From NCBI RefSeq assembly GCF_000384475.1, contig NZ_ARWB01000001.1, forward strand, positions 2,979,039-3,043,038: a DNA stretch of 64,000 nucleotides, written 5' to 3'. The notes beneath the pieces were generated by a model that was given only the letters and a program-made list of their open reading frames with translations, searched no databases and was not told the DNA's origin. The translations under genes and the position numbers were made by a program. Source of the DNA: Methylopila sp. M107. Its GTDB lineage: Bacteria; Pseudomonadota; Alphaproteobacteria; Rhizobiales; Methylopilaceae. Below, in pieces: positions 35,143 through 43,471 of this stretch. The number at the start of each line of letters is the position of its first letter. Position 1 is the first letter of the stretch.

Positions 35143-37125
35143 ATGAAGCCTCTCCGCTTTGGCCGCATGACGGACAGGCGCGAACGCGGCTGGCTTGGAG
35201 CGCTGCTGCCGCCGCTCCTCGTCGTCGCCCTGCTGGCGACGTTGTTGGCGAGCCCCTTGCGCCGAAATCTTGACGCGCCGGCTTTCGACCTCGCCTCAGT
35301 GCTCCTCGCGCCGGAGCCGGCCGAGGACGTCGTGATCGTCGCGATCGACGAGCCGTCCTTCGCGGAAATCGGAAAGCAATGGCCCTGGCCGCGCTCGCTG
35401 CACGCGGACCTCGTCCGTTCGCTGCGCGCCGCCGGCGCGAAATCGATCGCGCTCGACATGGTGTTCGCCGAACCGTCGAGCCCGGACGCCGACGCCGCGC
35501 TCGCCCGGGCGCTCGGGCCCGACGTGCTGCTGGGCTCCGACGAAACCGTCATCGAGACCCCGCAGGCCGACCAGACGATCCGCGTCGAGCCTCTGCAGGA
35601 GTTTTTGGTCACCGGCACCCGCACGGGCGTGGTGTCGGTCGCGCTCGACGGCGACGGCGCGCTGCGCCGCGCGCCGCCTTATCGAAACGGCTTTGCGGCC
35701 GAGGCCGCCTCAGTCGCCGCCCCGTTGCCCGGCGCGCTGGTCCGCTTCCGCGGCGGCCCGCGCAGCTACCGGACCGTCTCGTACTATCAGGCCCTCAAGC
35801 CCGCCGAGTTCCTCCCGCCGGACACGTTCAAGGGCAAGACGGTCTTCGTGGGCCTCAGCCTCCAGACAGCCGCCAGCGCGAGCGCCTCGCAGGCCGACGC
35901 CTTCGCGACGCCCTTCACTGCGACGACCGGACGCCTGACATCGGGCGTCGAGGCGCAGGCGACGATCTTCGACGCCATCCGTTCCGGCGACTTGGCGCGG
36001 CCCGCGCCCTATCTCGGCGAGATCGCCGCGCTTCTCCTGGCGGCAGCGGCCGGGTTGGGGCTTTCGCGCGGGGGGCGGGTATCTTGGAAGGCGGTCGCGG
36101 CGGCGGTGGCGCTCGCGCTCGCCATTTTCGGCGCGAGCCTGCTGGCGCTCGATCTCGCAAACTTCTGGCTGTCGCCGATCGCGCCGGCGCTGGCGCTGCT
36201 CGCGGTCGTCGGGATCGACGCCGCGCTCGACTATGCGCGCGAGCGGCGGGCGCGGCGCGACATCGAGAAGGCGTTCGGACAGTATCTTGCGCCCGAAATC
36301 GTCGAACGGCTGGCGCGCGACCCGTCCGCGCTGAAGCTCGGCGGCGAGCGGCGGACGCTCACGGTCCTGTTCGCCGACGTGCGCGGCTTCACCACGCTTG
36401 CTGAAGCCATGAAGGATGACCCGGAGCGGCTGACGCGCCTCGTCAACCGCCTGCTCGGGCCGCTCTCCGAGGCGGTGCTGGCCGAACGCGGCACGATCGA
36501 CAAATATATCGGCGACTGCGTCATGGCGTTCTGGAACGCGCCGCTCGACGCCCCCGACCATGCGGAACGCGCTGTCGCCGCCGGCCGAAAGATGCTTGAG
36601 GCGGTGGAGCGGCTGAATGCGGAGCTCGCAGCCGAGGCGGGTGACGGCGGCGCGGCGCTCAGGCTCGCGATCGGGGTGGGGATCAACACCGGCGACTGCG
36701 TGGTGGGCAATCTCGGCTCCGAGAAGAGGTTCGACTACACGGCGGTCGGCGACGCCGTGAACCTCGCCTCGCGCCTCGAGGGCGCGTCAAAGCTCTACGG
36801 CGTGCCGATGCTGATCGGCGAGACGACGGCCCGCGCGCTCGTTGGCCCGGTCGTCGAGCTCGACCGGATCGCGGTGAAGGGGAAGTCGGACGGCGTTGCC
36901 GTGTTCACCGTGCTGGACGGCGCGGCGCCGGGGGCTTTGGAGCCGTTCCTCGCCGCCTATCGCGTCGGGCGATGGGACGAGGCGGAGGCGGCGCTGGCGA
37001 AGCTTCGCGAGGAGGCGCCGGGGCTTTCGGGGTACGTCGAGCGGATGGCGGCGCGGGTGCTGCGGTTCCGGGAGACGCCGCCGGATGCGGACTGGCGGGG
37101 GGTGTTCACGGCGTCGGAGAAGTAG
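35143..37125 (+). CDS. CHASE2-domain class III adenylate cyclase
   Basis: A 660-residue membrane-bound nucleotide cyclase. After one N-terminal membrane helix (about 19-37) comes an extracytoplasmic CHASE2 sensor (about 45-290; VVIVAIDEPSFAEIGKQWPW), then three membrane helices (about 290-360) and a cytosolic class III catalytic domain (about 400-590). Metal residues are D412 and D458, the purine-specifying pair is K454 and T533, and the transition-state pair is N540 and R544 (DAVNLASRLE), so it should be an active class IIIb adenylate cyclase. It sits behind the FecR fusion gene and is followed, convergently, by an antiporter with a cNMP-binding domain. Confidence 0.92.
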   Translation: MKPLRFGRMTDRRERGWLGALLPPLLVVALLATLLASPLRRNLDAPAFDLASVLLAPEPAEDVVIVAIDEPSFAEIGKQWPWPRSLHADLVRSLRAAGAKSIALDMVFAEPSSPDADAALARALGPDVLLGSDETVIETPQADQTIRVEPLQEFLVTGTRTGVVSVALDGDGALRRAPPYRNGFAAEAASVAAPLPGALVRFRGGPRSYRTVSYYQALKPAEFLPPDTFKGKTVFVGLSLQTAASASASQADAFATPFTATTGRLTSGVEAQATIFDAIRSGDLARPAPYLGEIAALLLAAAAGLGLSRGGRVSWKAVAAAVALALAIFGASLLALDLANFWLSPIAPALALLAVVGIDAALDYARERRARRDIEKAFGQYLAPEIVERLARDPSALKLGGERRTLTVLFADVRGFTTLAEAMKDDPERLTRLVNRLLGPLSEAVLAERGTIDKYIGDCVMAFWNAPLDAPDHAERAVAAGRKMLEAVERLNAELAAEAGDGGAALRLAIGVGINTGDCVVGNLGSEKRFDYTAVGDAVNLASRLEGASKLYGVPMLIGETTARALVGPVVELDRIAVKGKSDGVAVFTVLDGAAPGALEPFLAAYRVGRWDEAEAALAKLREEAPGLSGYVERMAARVLRFRETPPDADWRGVFTASEK

Positions 37126-37186
37126 CGCGGGAGCGTAGCCAACCGAAGTGAAGCGAAGCTGCATGCACGCTCAGTTCTGCAAGCGC

Positions 37187-37325
37187 CGCCCCCTCACCCG
37201 GATGACTTTCGTCATCCGACCTCTCCCCGCTGGGGAGAGGTATAGGAGCGTCGTCGTTCTTCACCTCTCCCCAGCGGGGAGAGGTCGTGAGGCGAAGCCG
37301 AGCGGGTGAGGGAGCAGGCGATTTC
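37187..37325. repeat. REP-like element, family D copy
   Basis: The sequence contains CACCCGGATGACTTTCGTCAT, ACCTCTCCCCGCTGGGGAGAG and a second ACCTCTCCCCAGCGGGGAGAG, then GAGCGGGTGAGGG. Equivalent blocks are at the window start and at 18610-18745. It separates the convergent cyclase and antiporter genes. Confidence 0.6.
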
Positions 37326-37334
37326 AGAACAGTC

Positions 37335-39800
37335 CTACCCCTCCGACCCCGCATTCTCCCTCACCCGCTCTTCCGCCGTCGCCGCGATCCTCGCCGCGGC
37401 GTCCGGGTTTTCGGCCAGAAACGCCAGAAACGCCCGCCGGCGCAGCCTGAGCAGCGAGCAGTAGGCGATGGCGTCGACATCGGCGGTGCGGCGGCTGTCG
37501 GTGAGCAACGCGATCTCGCCGAAGATCTCGCCGCGGCCGAGGCGGAACACGGCGCCGTTCTCGGCCGTCGCCTCGGCCGCGCCGGAGGAGACGAAATAGG
37601 CCGCGTCGCCCGCGTCGCCGCGCCGGATCAGCCGCTCGCCGGGACGCGCGAAGATCGGCTCGGCGAGCGCTGCGATGCGGTCGAGCGCTTGCGCCGAAAG
37701 GCCGGCGAACAGCGGCAGCGCGGCGACCAGCGTCCTGGCGTCGAGCTGCAGGTCGAGCGCGGGCCTGGCGTTCGCGGCGTGGCGGCGGCCGCTGACGCCG
37801 ATCCGCAGATCCCGGTGCAACTCCGGGCCGATCAGGCCGTCCTCGTAGAGCCGGTCATATTCGGTCTCCTCGAGCTGGAGCGCGGCGTTCGCGAGCAGCC
37901 GCCGTTCGAGCGCTTCGGCGTAGCCCGGATATTGCAGCCGGAGCGCCGCGAGCGCCCGGCCGGTTTCTTCGCGCCGGACAGCGAGCGCGCGCGAGACTTC
38001 CGTGGCCGTGTCGGTCCCGAGCACCGGGGCGATGGTCTCGTCCACGTAAGGCTCGATCCGCCGGAGCGCGGCCGAGACCACCAGCAGCGTCTCGAACCGG
38101 TCGGCGAGCGCACGCGCCAGCCAGCCGCTCCAGCCCGTCTTGCGCGCGGTCCACTGCGCGGCGCGCTCGCGCGCCGAGAACTCGAGCCCTTGCGCGTAGG
38201 CCGCCCGATAACCGTCGACGCCCTCGGCGCGGCTCTGGTCGCTGAGCCGCCGCACGTCGCCGAGGAGACGGTCGACGAGCCGGAGCGACACGCTGCGCTC
38301 GCGCACGCGCTGCATGACGATCTCGCGCTCGACGCGCGCGAGCGTCGCGAGCGCCAGCGACAGCTTTTCGCGCGGATCGGCAGCTTTGAGCGCGGCCGGC
38401 TCCGCGATCGCGGCCGGTGGTGCGGCGGGCGCCGAAAGGCCGTGCGCGAGCGCGGTCTCGGCGAGCATCCCGGAGACGCGCGCATGGGCGGCGTTCAGCA
38501 CCTCGCGCCTGAGCGCGCGGTCGACCGGAGACAGCCGGTCGAGGCCGGTGCGGCGCACGAGGGCGCGGAGCGTCGTGCCCTGAACGAGCAGCGTGAAGAA
38601 TACGAAGCCGGTCGAGAGCACGGCGACGAAGCTGCGGATGTCTTCAGGCAGCGCGTCCTTCTCGGTGACCGCGAGCGCGAGCACCAGCGTCGTCGCGCCG
38701 CGCAGGCCGCCCCACAGCACGACCCACTGGAAGCCGCGGCCGAGCTTCGGCCCGACGCCGATCCGCGCGAGCGCCGGCATAAGTCCGAAGACGATCAGCG
38801 CGCGGGCCGCCAGCGAGGCGACGATCGCGACGAGAAGCAGGCCCGCGTCGTAGAGCGTCGCGTTCGCGATCAGGCGCGGCGCGACGATCGACGCCAGCAC
38901 GAAGATCAGCGAGGCCGCCCACCAGTCGATCTGGTCCCAGACGGCGCGCAGGTGCCGCCAGATCTCCGGCGGCGCCTTGGCGGGCCCGACCGCCGAAAAC
39001 GCGATGCCGGCCGCGACGACCGCCATGACGCCCGACACGTGCAGGATATGCTCGGCGACCGTGAAGGCGAGATAGGGCAGGGCGACGCTGACCGAGGTCG
39101 GCGCCAGCGCGTTCTCACGCAGCCGCCCGATCAGCGCGCCCGCGAGCCGTCCCATCGCCGCGCCGACGAGCGCGCCGCCGAGCGGCAGCGCGACCGCGCC
39201 GAAGGCGGTCGCGGCGGGATCGAAGGCGCGTCCCGAGATCAGCATGTCGATGATGAGCGAGAACAGCGTGATGGCGGCGGCGTCGTTCAGGAGGCTCTCG
39301 CCCTCGACCAGCCGCACCAGCCGCGCCGGCGCGCCGGCCTCCCGAAAAATGCCGATCACCGCGATCGGGTCGGTGGTGGCGACGATCGCGCCGAACAGCA
39401 GGCAGGCGAGCAGCGGCGCCTGCGCGAAGGGCGCGAGCGCGAAGCCGATCACAAAGGTGGCGACGACGACGGCGACGATCGCGAGGATGAAGACGGAGCT
39501 CGCGTCCTCCACGAGCTGCCGCGCTTCGGTGTTCATCGCCGATTGGAACAGCAGCACGGGAAGGAACAGGAAGAGGAAGCCGTCCGCGCCGAGCGGCAGG
39601 TCGGTGATCGCCTCCGCCGCATGGAGGGCCCCTTCGCCGAGCGCCCCGGAGCGCAGGAACAGCGCCGCGCCGCCGACGCCGACGCCCAGCACCGCCAGGA
39701 ACACGCTCGCCGGCAGCCGAAGCCGCGCCGCGACGGGCTCGGCGAAGCTGACGACCGCGAGGAGCAGGGCGATGACGAAAACGACGACGGCGACTGACAT
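37335..39800 (-). CDS. CPA1-type Na+/H+ antiporter with C-terminal cNMP-binding domain
   Basis: An 821-residue protein. The first 410 residues form a CPA1 (NhaP/NHE-type) exchanger with about 12 membrane segments; landmarks are FGAIVATTDPIAVIGIF, EGESLLNDAAAI (the ND acid pair of CPA1 transporters) and WGGLRGATTLVLALA. About 200 residues of cytosolic helix follow, then a cyclic-nucleotide-binding domain (about 690-810) with the phosphate-binding cassette GEIALLTDSRRTADV, where the conserved arginine and threonine fit cAMP or cGMP. It would exchange Na+ (or K+) for H+ under cyclic-nucleotide control. It lies 209 bases from an adenylate cyclase gene, convergently transcribed. Confidence 0.9.
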   Translation of the reverse strand: MSVAVVVFVIALLLAVVSFAEPVAARLRLPASVFLAVLGVGVGGAALFLRSGALGEGALHAAEAITDLPLGADGFLFLFLPVLLFQSAMNTEARQLVEDASSVFILAIVAVVVATFVIGFALAPFAQAPLLACLLFGAIVATTDPIAVIGIFREAGAPARLVRLVEGESLLNDAAAITLFSLIIDMLISGRAFDPAATAFGAVALPLGGALVGAAMGRLAGALIGRLRENALAPTSVSVALPYLAFTVAEHILHVSGVMAVVAAGIAFSAVGPAKAPPEIWRHLRAVWDQIDWWAASLIFVLASIVAPRLIANATLYDAGLLLVAIVASLAARALIVFGLMPALARIGVGPKLGRGFQWVVLWGGLRGATTLVLALAVTEKDALPEDIRSFVAVLSTGFVFFTLLVQGTTLRALVRRTGLDRLSPVDRALRREVLNAAHARVSGMLAETALAHGLSAPAAPPAAIAEPAALKAADPREKLSLALATLARVEREIVMQRVRERSVSLRLVDRLLGDVRRLSDQSRAEGVDGYRAAYAQGLEFSARERAAQWTARKTGWSGWLARALADRFETLLVVSAALRRIEPYVDETIAPVLGTDTATEVSRALAVRREETGRALAALRLQYPGYAEALERRLLANAALQLEETEYDRLYEDGLIGPELHRDLRIGVSGRRHAANARPALDLQLDARTLVAALPLFAGLSAQALDRIAALAEPIFARPGERLIRRGDAGDAAYFVSSGAAEATAENGAVFRLGRGEIFGEIALLTDSRRTADVDAIAYCSLLRLRRRAFLAFLAENPDAAARIAATAEERVRENAGSEG

Positions 39801-40243
39801 GCGCTAAGGCCGACGACGGAAGATGAGTAGAGGCACAGGGCCCGACGGACCCCGCGCGCCGTCCTCGCCCGTATATCGGTTTGGGGGCGGCAGGTCATCA
39901 ACAGTGGTCGCCGAATCCGCCGCCCGGGCCCGGCGTCGACCTCGTGCGTCCGAACGCGCCGGCGCTTCGCCGCCGCTCATGCGCCGCGGAAACCGCGATC
40001 GAATTCCAGCGCGTTCTTCGCCGCAATATTGGCCTGGGCTATCCGACGATCGAACACGTCACTCAAGACAGGTCGGTGACAGGAAATGCGTCCAAACTGC
40101 GACGATAAGCGCTGCATAGACGGCGCGGAGAAACTGGGGGGAATATCGCGCGGGTTTCGCAGTCTATGCGGACCTGACCCTCCCGCTTTGTGTCTGCGGA
40201 CCGAACCGAATGGTTTCGGCGCAGGAATGCCAGGGAGGTGAAT
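39801..40243. other. divergent intergenic region between antiporter and TTT transporter
   Basis: 443 bp with no gene seen; the open frames here are short and lack a plausible ribosome site. It should carry the divergent promoters of the antiporter gene and of tctC. Confidence 0.4.
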
Positions 40244-41215
40244 TTGAGTTTCCGGATTTCAACACTCTTCGCGGGCGTATCCGTTTCGGCAATGCTCGCC
40301 TTTGGCGCCGTGGCCTTGCCCGCGAAAACGGAATGTCTCGCCGGCGCGAAGCCCGGCGGCGGTTTCGACGTGACCTGCCGCCTCGCGGCCAATGCGCTGC
40401 TGGCCACCAAGCTCATCGAGCGCCCGATGCCGGTGACCTATATGGAAGGCGGCGTCGGGGCGATCGCGTTCAACCATGTCGCCGGCAAGCGGCCCAAGGA
40501 CGGGTCGCTGATCTCGGCGGCCTCCGCCGGCTCGGCGCTTCTGCTCGCGCAACGCAAGTTCGGCTCCCGTGACGTCGATTCGGTGCGCTGGGTCGCGGCG
40601 ATCGGCGTCGACTACGGCGTCATCGTCGTCAACGCGCAGTCGCCCTACAAGACGCTGAAGGATCTGGTCGCGGCCTATCAGGCCTCGCCGAACGACTTCG
40701 CCATCGGCGGGGGCGGCGCTGTCGGCAGCCAGGACTGGATGAAGTCCGCGCTCATCGCCAAGGCGGCCGGGCAGAGCCCGAAGACGATGCGCTACGTCGC
40801 GCTCGAAGGCGGCGGCCCCGTGCTGACCGCGCTCGAAGGCGGCCACATCAAGGTCGGGGCCGGCGACGCTTCCGAGATGTCGAAGCACCACAAGGCCGGC
40901 AACGTCCGCATTCTCGCGGTCATGTCGCCCCAGCGGCTGCCGGGCGATCTCGCGGACGTCCCGACGGCGCGCGAACAGGGTTTCGACGTCGACTGGCTGA
41001 CCTGGCGCGGTTTCTACACCGGCAAGGAAGTCTCCGATGACGAGTACAACCAGTGGACCGAGGCTTTCGCGAAGCTCGTCAAGACGCCGGAATACACGGC
41101 GGAGCTGACGGCCCGCGGTCTGTTTCCCTTCCAGGCGATCGGCGCCGACTTCGAGGCGCTGGTGAGGAAAGACGTTGAGCGGTTCAGGGTCCTGGCGACG
41201 GAAGCCGGCTTCTGA
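40244..41215 (+). CDS. tctC: TTT-family extracytoplasmic receptor (TctC-like)
   Basis: A 323-residue Bug-type receptor with a signal peptide (SVSAMLAFGAVALPAKT), followed by the ECLAGAKPGGGFDVTCRLA binding segment, IGGGGAVGSQDWMKSAL and VGAGDASEMSKHH. I chose the TTG at 40244, six bases after AGGGAGG; GTG at 40238 would overlap that site. Substrate is unknown: in well-studied members it is citrate or another tricarboxylate. It heads the three-gene transporter cluster, separated from tctB by a terminator-like hairpin. Confidence 0.87.
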   Translation: MSFRISTLFAGVSVSAMLAFGAVALPAKTECLAGAKPGGGFDVTCRLAANALLATKLIERPMPVTYMEGGVGAIAFNHVAGKRPKDGSLISAASAGSALLLAQRKFGSRDVDSVRWVAAIGVDYGVIVVNAQSPYKTLKDLVAAYQASPNDFAIGGGGAVGSQDWMKSALIAKAAGQSPKTMRYVALEGGGPVLTALEGGHIKVGAGDASEMSKHHKAGNVRILAVMSPQRLPGDLADVPTAREQGFDVDWLTWRGFYTGKEVSDDEYNQWTEAFAKLVKTPEYTAELTARGLFPFQAIGADFEALVRKDVERFRVLATEAGF

Positions 41216-41238
41216 CCCCTCCCCGAGCGCCCTCGACT

Positions 41239-41272
41239 GGCCCGGGGCGCAAGCGCTCCGGGCCGCTTTTTT
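41239..41272 (+). terminator. terminator-like hairpin between tctC and tctB
   Basis: GGCCCGGGGCGC and GCGCTCCGGGCC pair around a short loop, followed by GCTTTTTT. It has the features of an intrinsic terminator or attenuator and would allow more receptor than membrane subunits to be made. Confidence 0.75.
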
Positions 41273-41289
41273 CCACTGGATGAGCAAAG

Positions 41290-41778
41290 ATGGACAATTC
41301 CTCACATCCCGCCGAAGGGCCATCGGCCGGATTTCTTGGCGGCCGACTGCCGCCGCTGTTCCTGCTCGGGTTCGCGGTCGCCTACGGAGTCGTCGGAAGC
41401 AAGATCGAGTATTCGTTTTCGTCGGACCCTCTCGGCCCGAGGGTGTTTCCGGTCCTGCTGTCGATCCTCCTATTCGTTTTGTCGGCCTTCTATCTCGTGA
41501 AGCCCGGCGAGTCCGGCCCGTGGCCGAAGGGCGTGCTGCTCGCAAAGTCGGCGGCGATGATCGCGCTCCTCGTGTTGAGCGCGCTGCTGCTTGAGCCGTT
41601 CGGCTTCTTCATCTCGATGCTGATCGTGACCGGCGGCTTCGCCTGGATCTTCGGCGCGAGCCCGCTCGCCTCGGTGGTCTCCGGCGCGGCCCAGGCCGGC
41701 CTGTGGTGGTTCATCTTCGGCTATCTGCTCGACGTCTACTTGCCTACGGGCGAGCTTCTCAAGTCAATCTGGAGCTGA
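41290..41778 (+). CDS. tctB: TTT-family small membrane protein (TctB-like)
   Basis: A 162-residue membrane protein with four predicted transmembrane segments (about 20-38, 53-70, 81-100, 105-150), typical of TctB. The motif SSDPLGPRVFPVLLS near residue 45 is shared by the family. It sits between tctC and tctA; the gap to tctA is four bases, so the two are translated together. It carries the small-subunit role in the tricarboxylate transporter. Confidence 0.87.
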   Translation: MDNSSHPAEGPSAGFLGGRLPPLFLLGFAVAYGVVGSKIEYSFSSDPLGPRVFPVLLSILLFVLSAFYLVKPGESGPWPKGVLLAKSAAMIALLVLSALLLEPFGFFISMLIVTGGFAWIFGASPLASVVSGAAQAGLWWFIFGYLLDVYLPTGELLKSIWS

Positions 41779-41782
41779 CGCC

Positions 41783-43288
41783 ATGGGTTTCGATTATCTC
41801 TGGCAAGGCTTCGCCATCGCGCTGACCTGGCAGAACCTCCTCATCGGCCTTATCGGCTGCTTCCTCGGAACGATCATCGGCGCGTTGCCGGCGATCGGTC
41901 CGATCAACGGCATCGCGCTGCTGATGCCGATCGCCTACACGATGGGACTGCCGGCCGAGAGCACGATGATCCTGCTCGCGGCGGTCTATAGCGGCTGCGA
42001 ATATGGCGGCCGCATCTCCTCGATCCTGCTCAACGTGCCGGGCGACGCCGGCGCCGTGTTCACGGCGATGGACGGCAACCCGCTGGCGCGGCAGGGCCGG
42101 GCCGGCGAGGCGCTGATGATCAGCGGCCTGTCGTCCTTCGTCGGCGGCATGATCGGCGTCGTCGGCCTGACATTGTTCGCGCCGCTGCTCGCCGGCATCG
42201 CGATCGGCTTCGGTCCGGCGGAATACTTCGTTCTGATGGTGTTCGCCTTCGCGACGCTCGGCTCGATGGTCGGCGATCAGCCGGTCAAGACCCTGATCGG
42301 CTGCGTGCTCGGCCTGATGCTGGCGACCGTCGGCCTCGACCCGACGTCCGGCTCCTACCGCTTCACCTTCGGCAGCGACGAGATCGGCGACGGCATCGAC
42401 TTCGTGGTGCTCGTCATCGGCCTGTTCTCGATCTCCGAGGCGCTGATCATGCTGGAGCAGCAGCATGCCGGCGAGGTGATCGCCAAGGTGGGGCGCTCCT
42501 TCGTGCGGTGGAAGGACATCGTCTTCACCACCGGCGCGACGATCCGCGGCTCGCTCATCGGCTTTCTGGTCGGCGTTCTGCCGGGCACGGGCGCTTCGGT
42601 GGCGAGCGCGGTCTCCTACACGCTCGAAAAGCGCGTCTCCGACACCGAAAAGACCTTCGGCAAGGGCGACATGCGCGGCCTCGCCTCTCCGGAAGCCGCG
42701 AACAACTCGTGCGCCATGGGCTGCTTCGCGCCGATGCTGACGCTCGGCATTCCGGGCAGCGGCACAACCGCGGTCATGCTGGGCGCGCTGATGCTCTACA
42801 ACATCCAGCCCGGCCCGACGATGTTCAAGGACAACCCGACCATCGTCGGCGGACTGATCGCGTCGCTCTACATCGGCAACATTCTGCTGCTGATCCTGAA
42901 CATCCCGCTGGTCGGCATCTTCTCGCGCATGCTGACCTTGCCGAACTGGATCCTGTTGCCCGCGATCATGGTGCTCTCGGTGGTCGGCGTCTACTCGACC
43001 CATGCGAGCGTCGCCTCGATCCTTCTGATGCTCGCCGTCGGCGTGTTCGGCTACCTGCTCCGGAAGCTCAGTTTCGATTTGGCGCCGGTCATCCTCGGCT
43101 TCGTGCTCGGACAGGTGATGGAGGTCAACCTCCGCAACGCGCTGGCGATCAGCGGCGGCGACCTCGCCATCCTCTACCAGAGCGGGATCGCCAAGACGCT
43201 GTGGGTTCTCGCCTTCGCGGTCGCGGTGGGGCCCTTCCTGCTGGGCAAATTCACACGCCGGAGGGTGGTCGTGCAGCCTGCCGAATAG
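41783..43288 (+). CDS. tctA: TTT-family large membrane protein (TctA-like)
   Basis: A 501-residue transporter subunit with about 12 transmembrane segments. Family landmarks are GCFLGTIIGALPAIGPINGIAL near the N-terminus (the glycine-rich repeat), LNVPGDAGAVFTAMDGNPLA, LPGTGASVASAVSYTLEK and TLGIPGSGTTAVMLGAL. It should couple tricarboxylate uptake to an ion gradient together with TctB and the receptor. It is followed by a Rhizobiales-type porin gene. Confidence 0.93.
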   Translation: MGFDYLWQGFAIALTWQNLLIGLIGCFLGTIIGALPAIGPINGIALLMPIAYTMGLPAESTMILLAAVYSGCEYGGRISSILLNVPGDAGAVFTAMDGNPLARQGRAGEALMISGLSSFVGGMIGVVGLTLFAPLLAGIAIGFGPAEYFVLMVFAFATLGSMVGDQPVKTLIGCVLGLMLATVGLDPTSGSYRFTFGSDEIGDGIDFVVLVIGLFSISEALIMLEQQHAGEVIAKVGRSFVRWKDIVFTTGATIRGSLIGFLVGVLPGTGASVASAVSYTLEKRVSDTEKTFGKGDMRGLASPEAANNSCAMGCFAPMLTLGIPGSGTTAVMLGALMLYNIQPGPTMFKDNPTIVGGLIASLYIGNILLLILNIPLVGIFSRMLTLPNWILLPAIMVLSVVGVYSTHASVASILLMLAVGVFGYLLRKLSFDLAPVILGFVLGQVMEVNLRNALAISGGDLAILYQSGIAKTLWVLAFAVAVGPFLLGKFTRRRVVVQPAE

Positions 43289-43381
43289 ATCGGCGCGGGC
43301 CTCCCGATTGTGACGTGGGCGCCACAGTCGAGAGGGCAAAAATTGTCGAACGACAAATACGAGCTTCAAAAGCTTGAAAAA

Positions 43382-43441
43382 TGAGTCGATCAGAAGAAGT
43401 GTAAAGACGCTAACGCCTATCTGAGTCGATTCGCTGTAAAG
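43382..43441 (+). promoter_or_regulatory. porin leader with two direct repeats
   Basis: TGAGTCGAT followed shortly by TGTAAAG occurs at 43382-43406 and again at 43422-43441, the second copy with a shorter spacing. Both lie 30-90 bases before the porin start. They could be binding sites of a response regulator controlling porin expression. Confidence 0.4.
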
Positions 43442-43471
43442 TTACGAATTACACATCTCCGGGGGAATGAA

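Noticed and set aside
30695-37125. Complete Pycsar operon
   Set aside because: The cyclase two genes away is a membrane CHASE2 class IIIb type, not the small soluble Pycsar cyclase, so I report only a possible effector and a neighbourhood.
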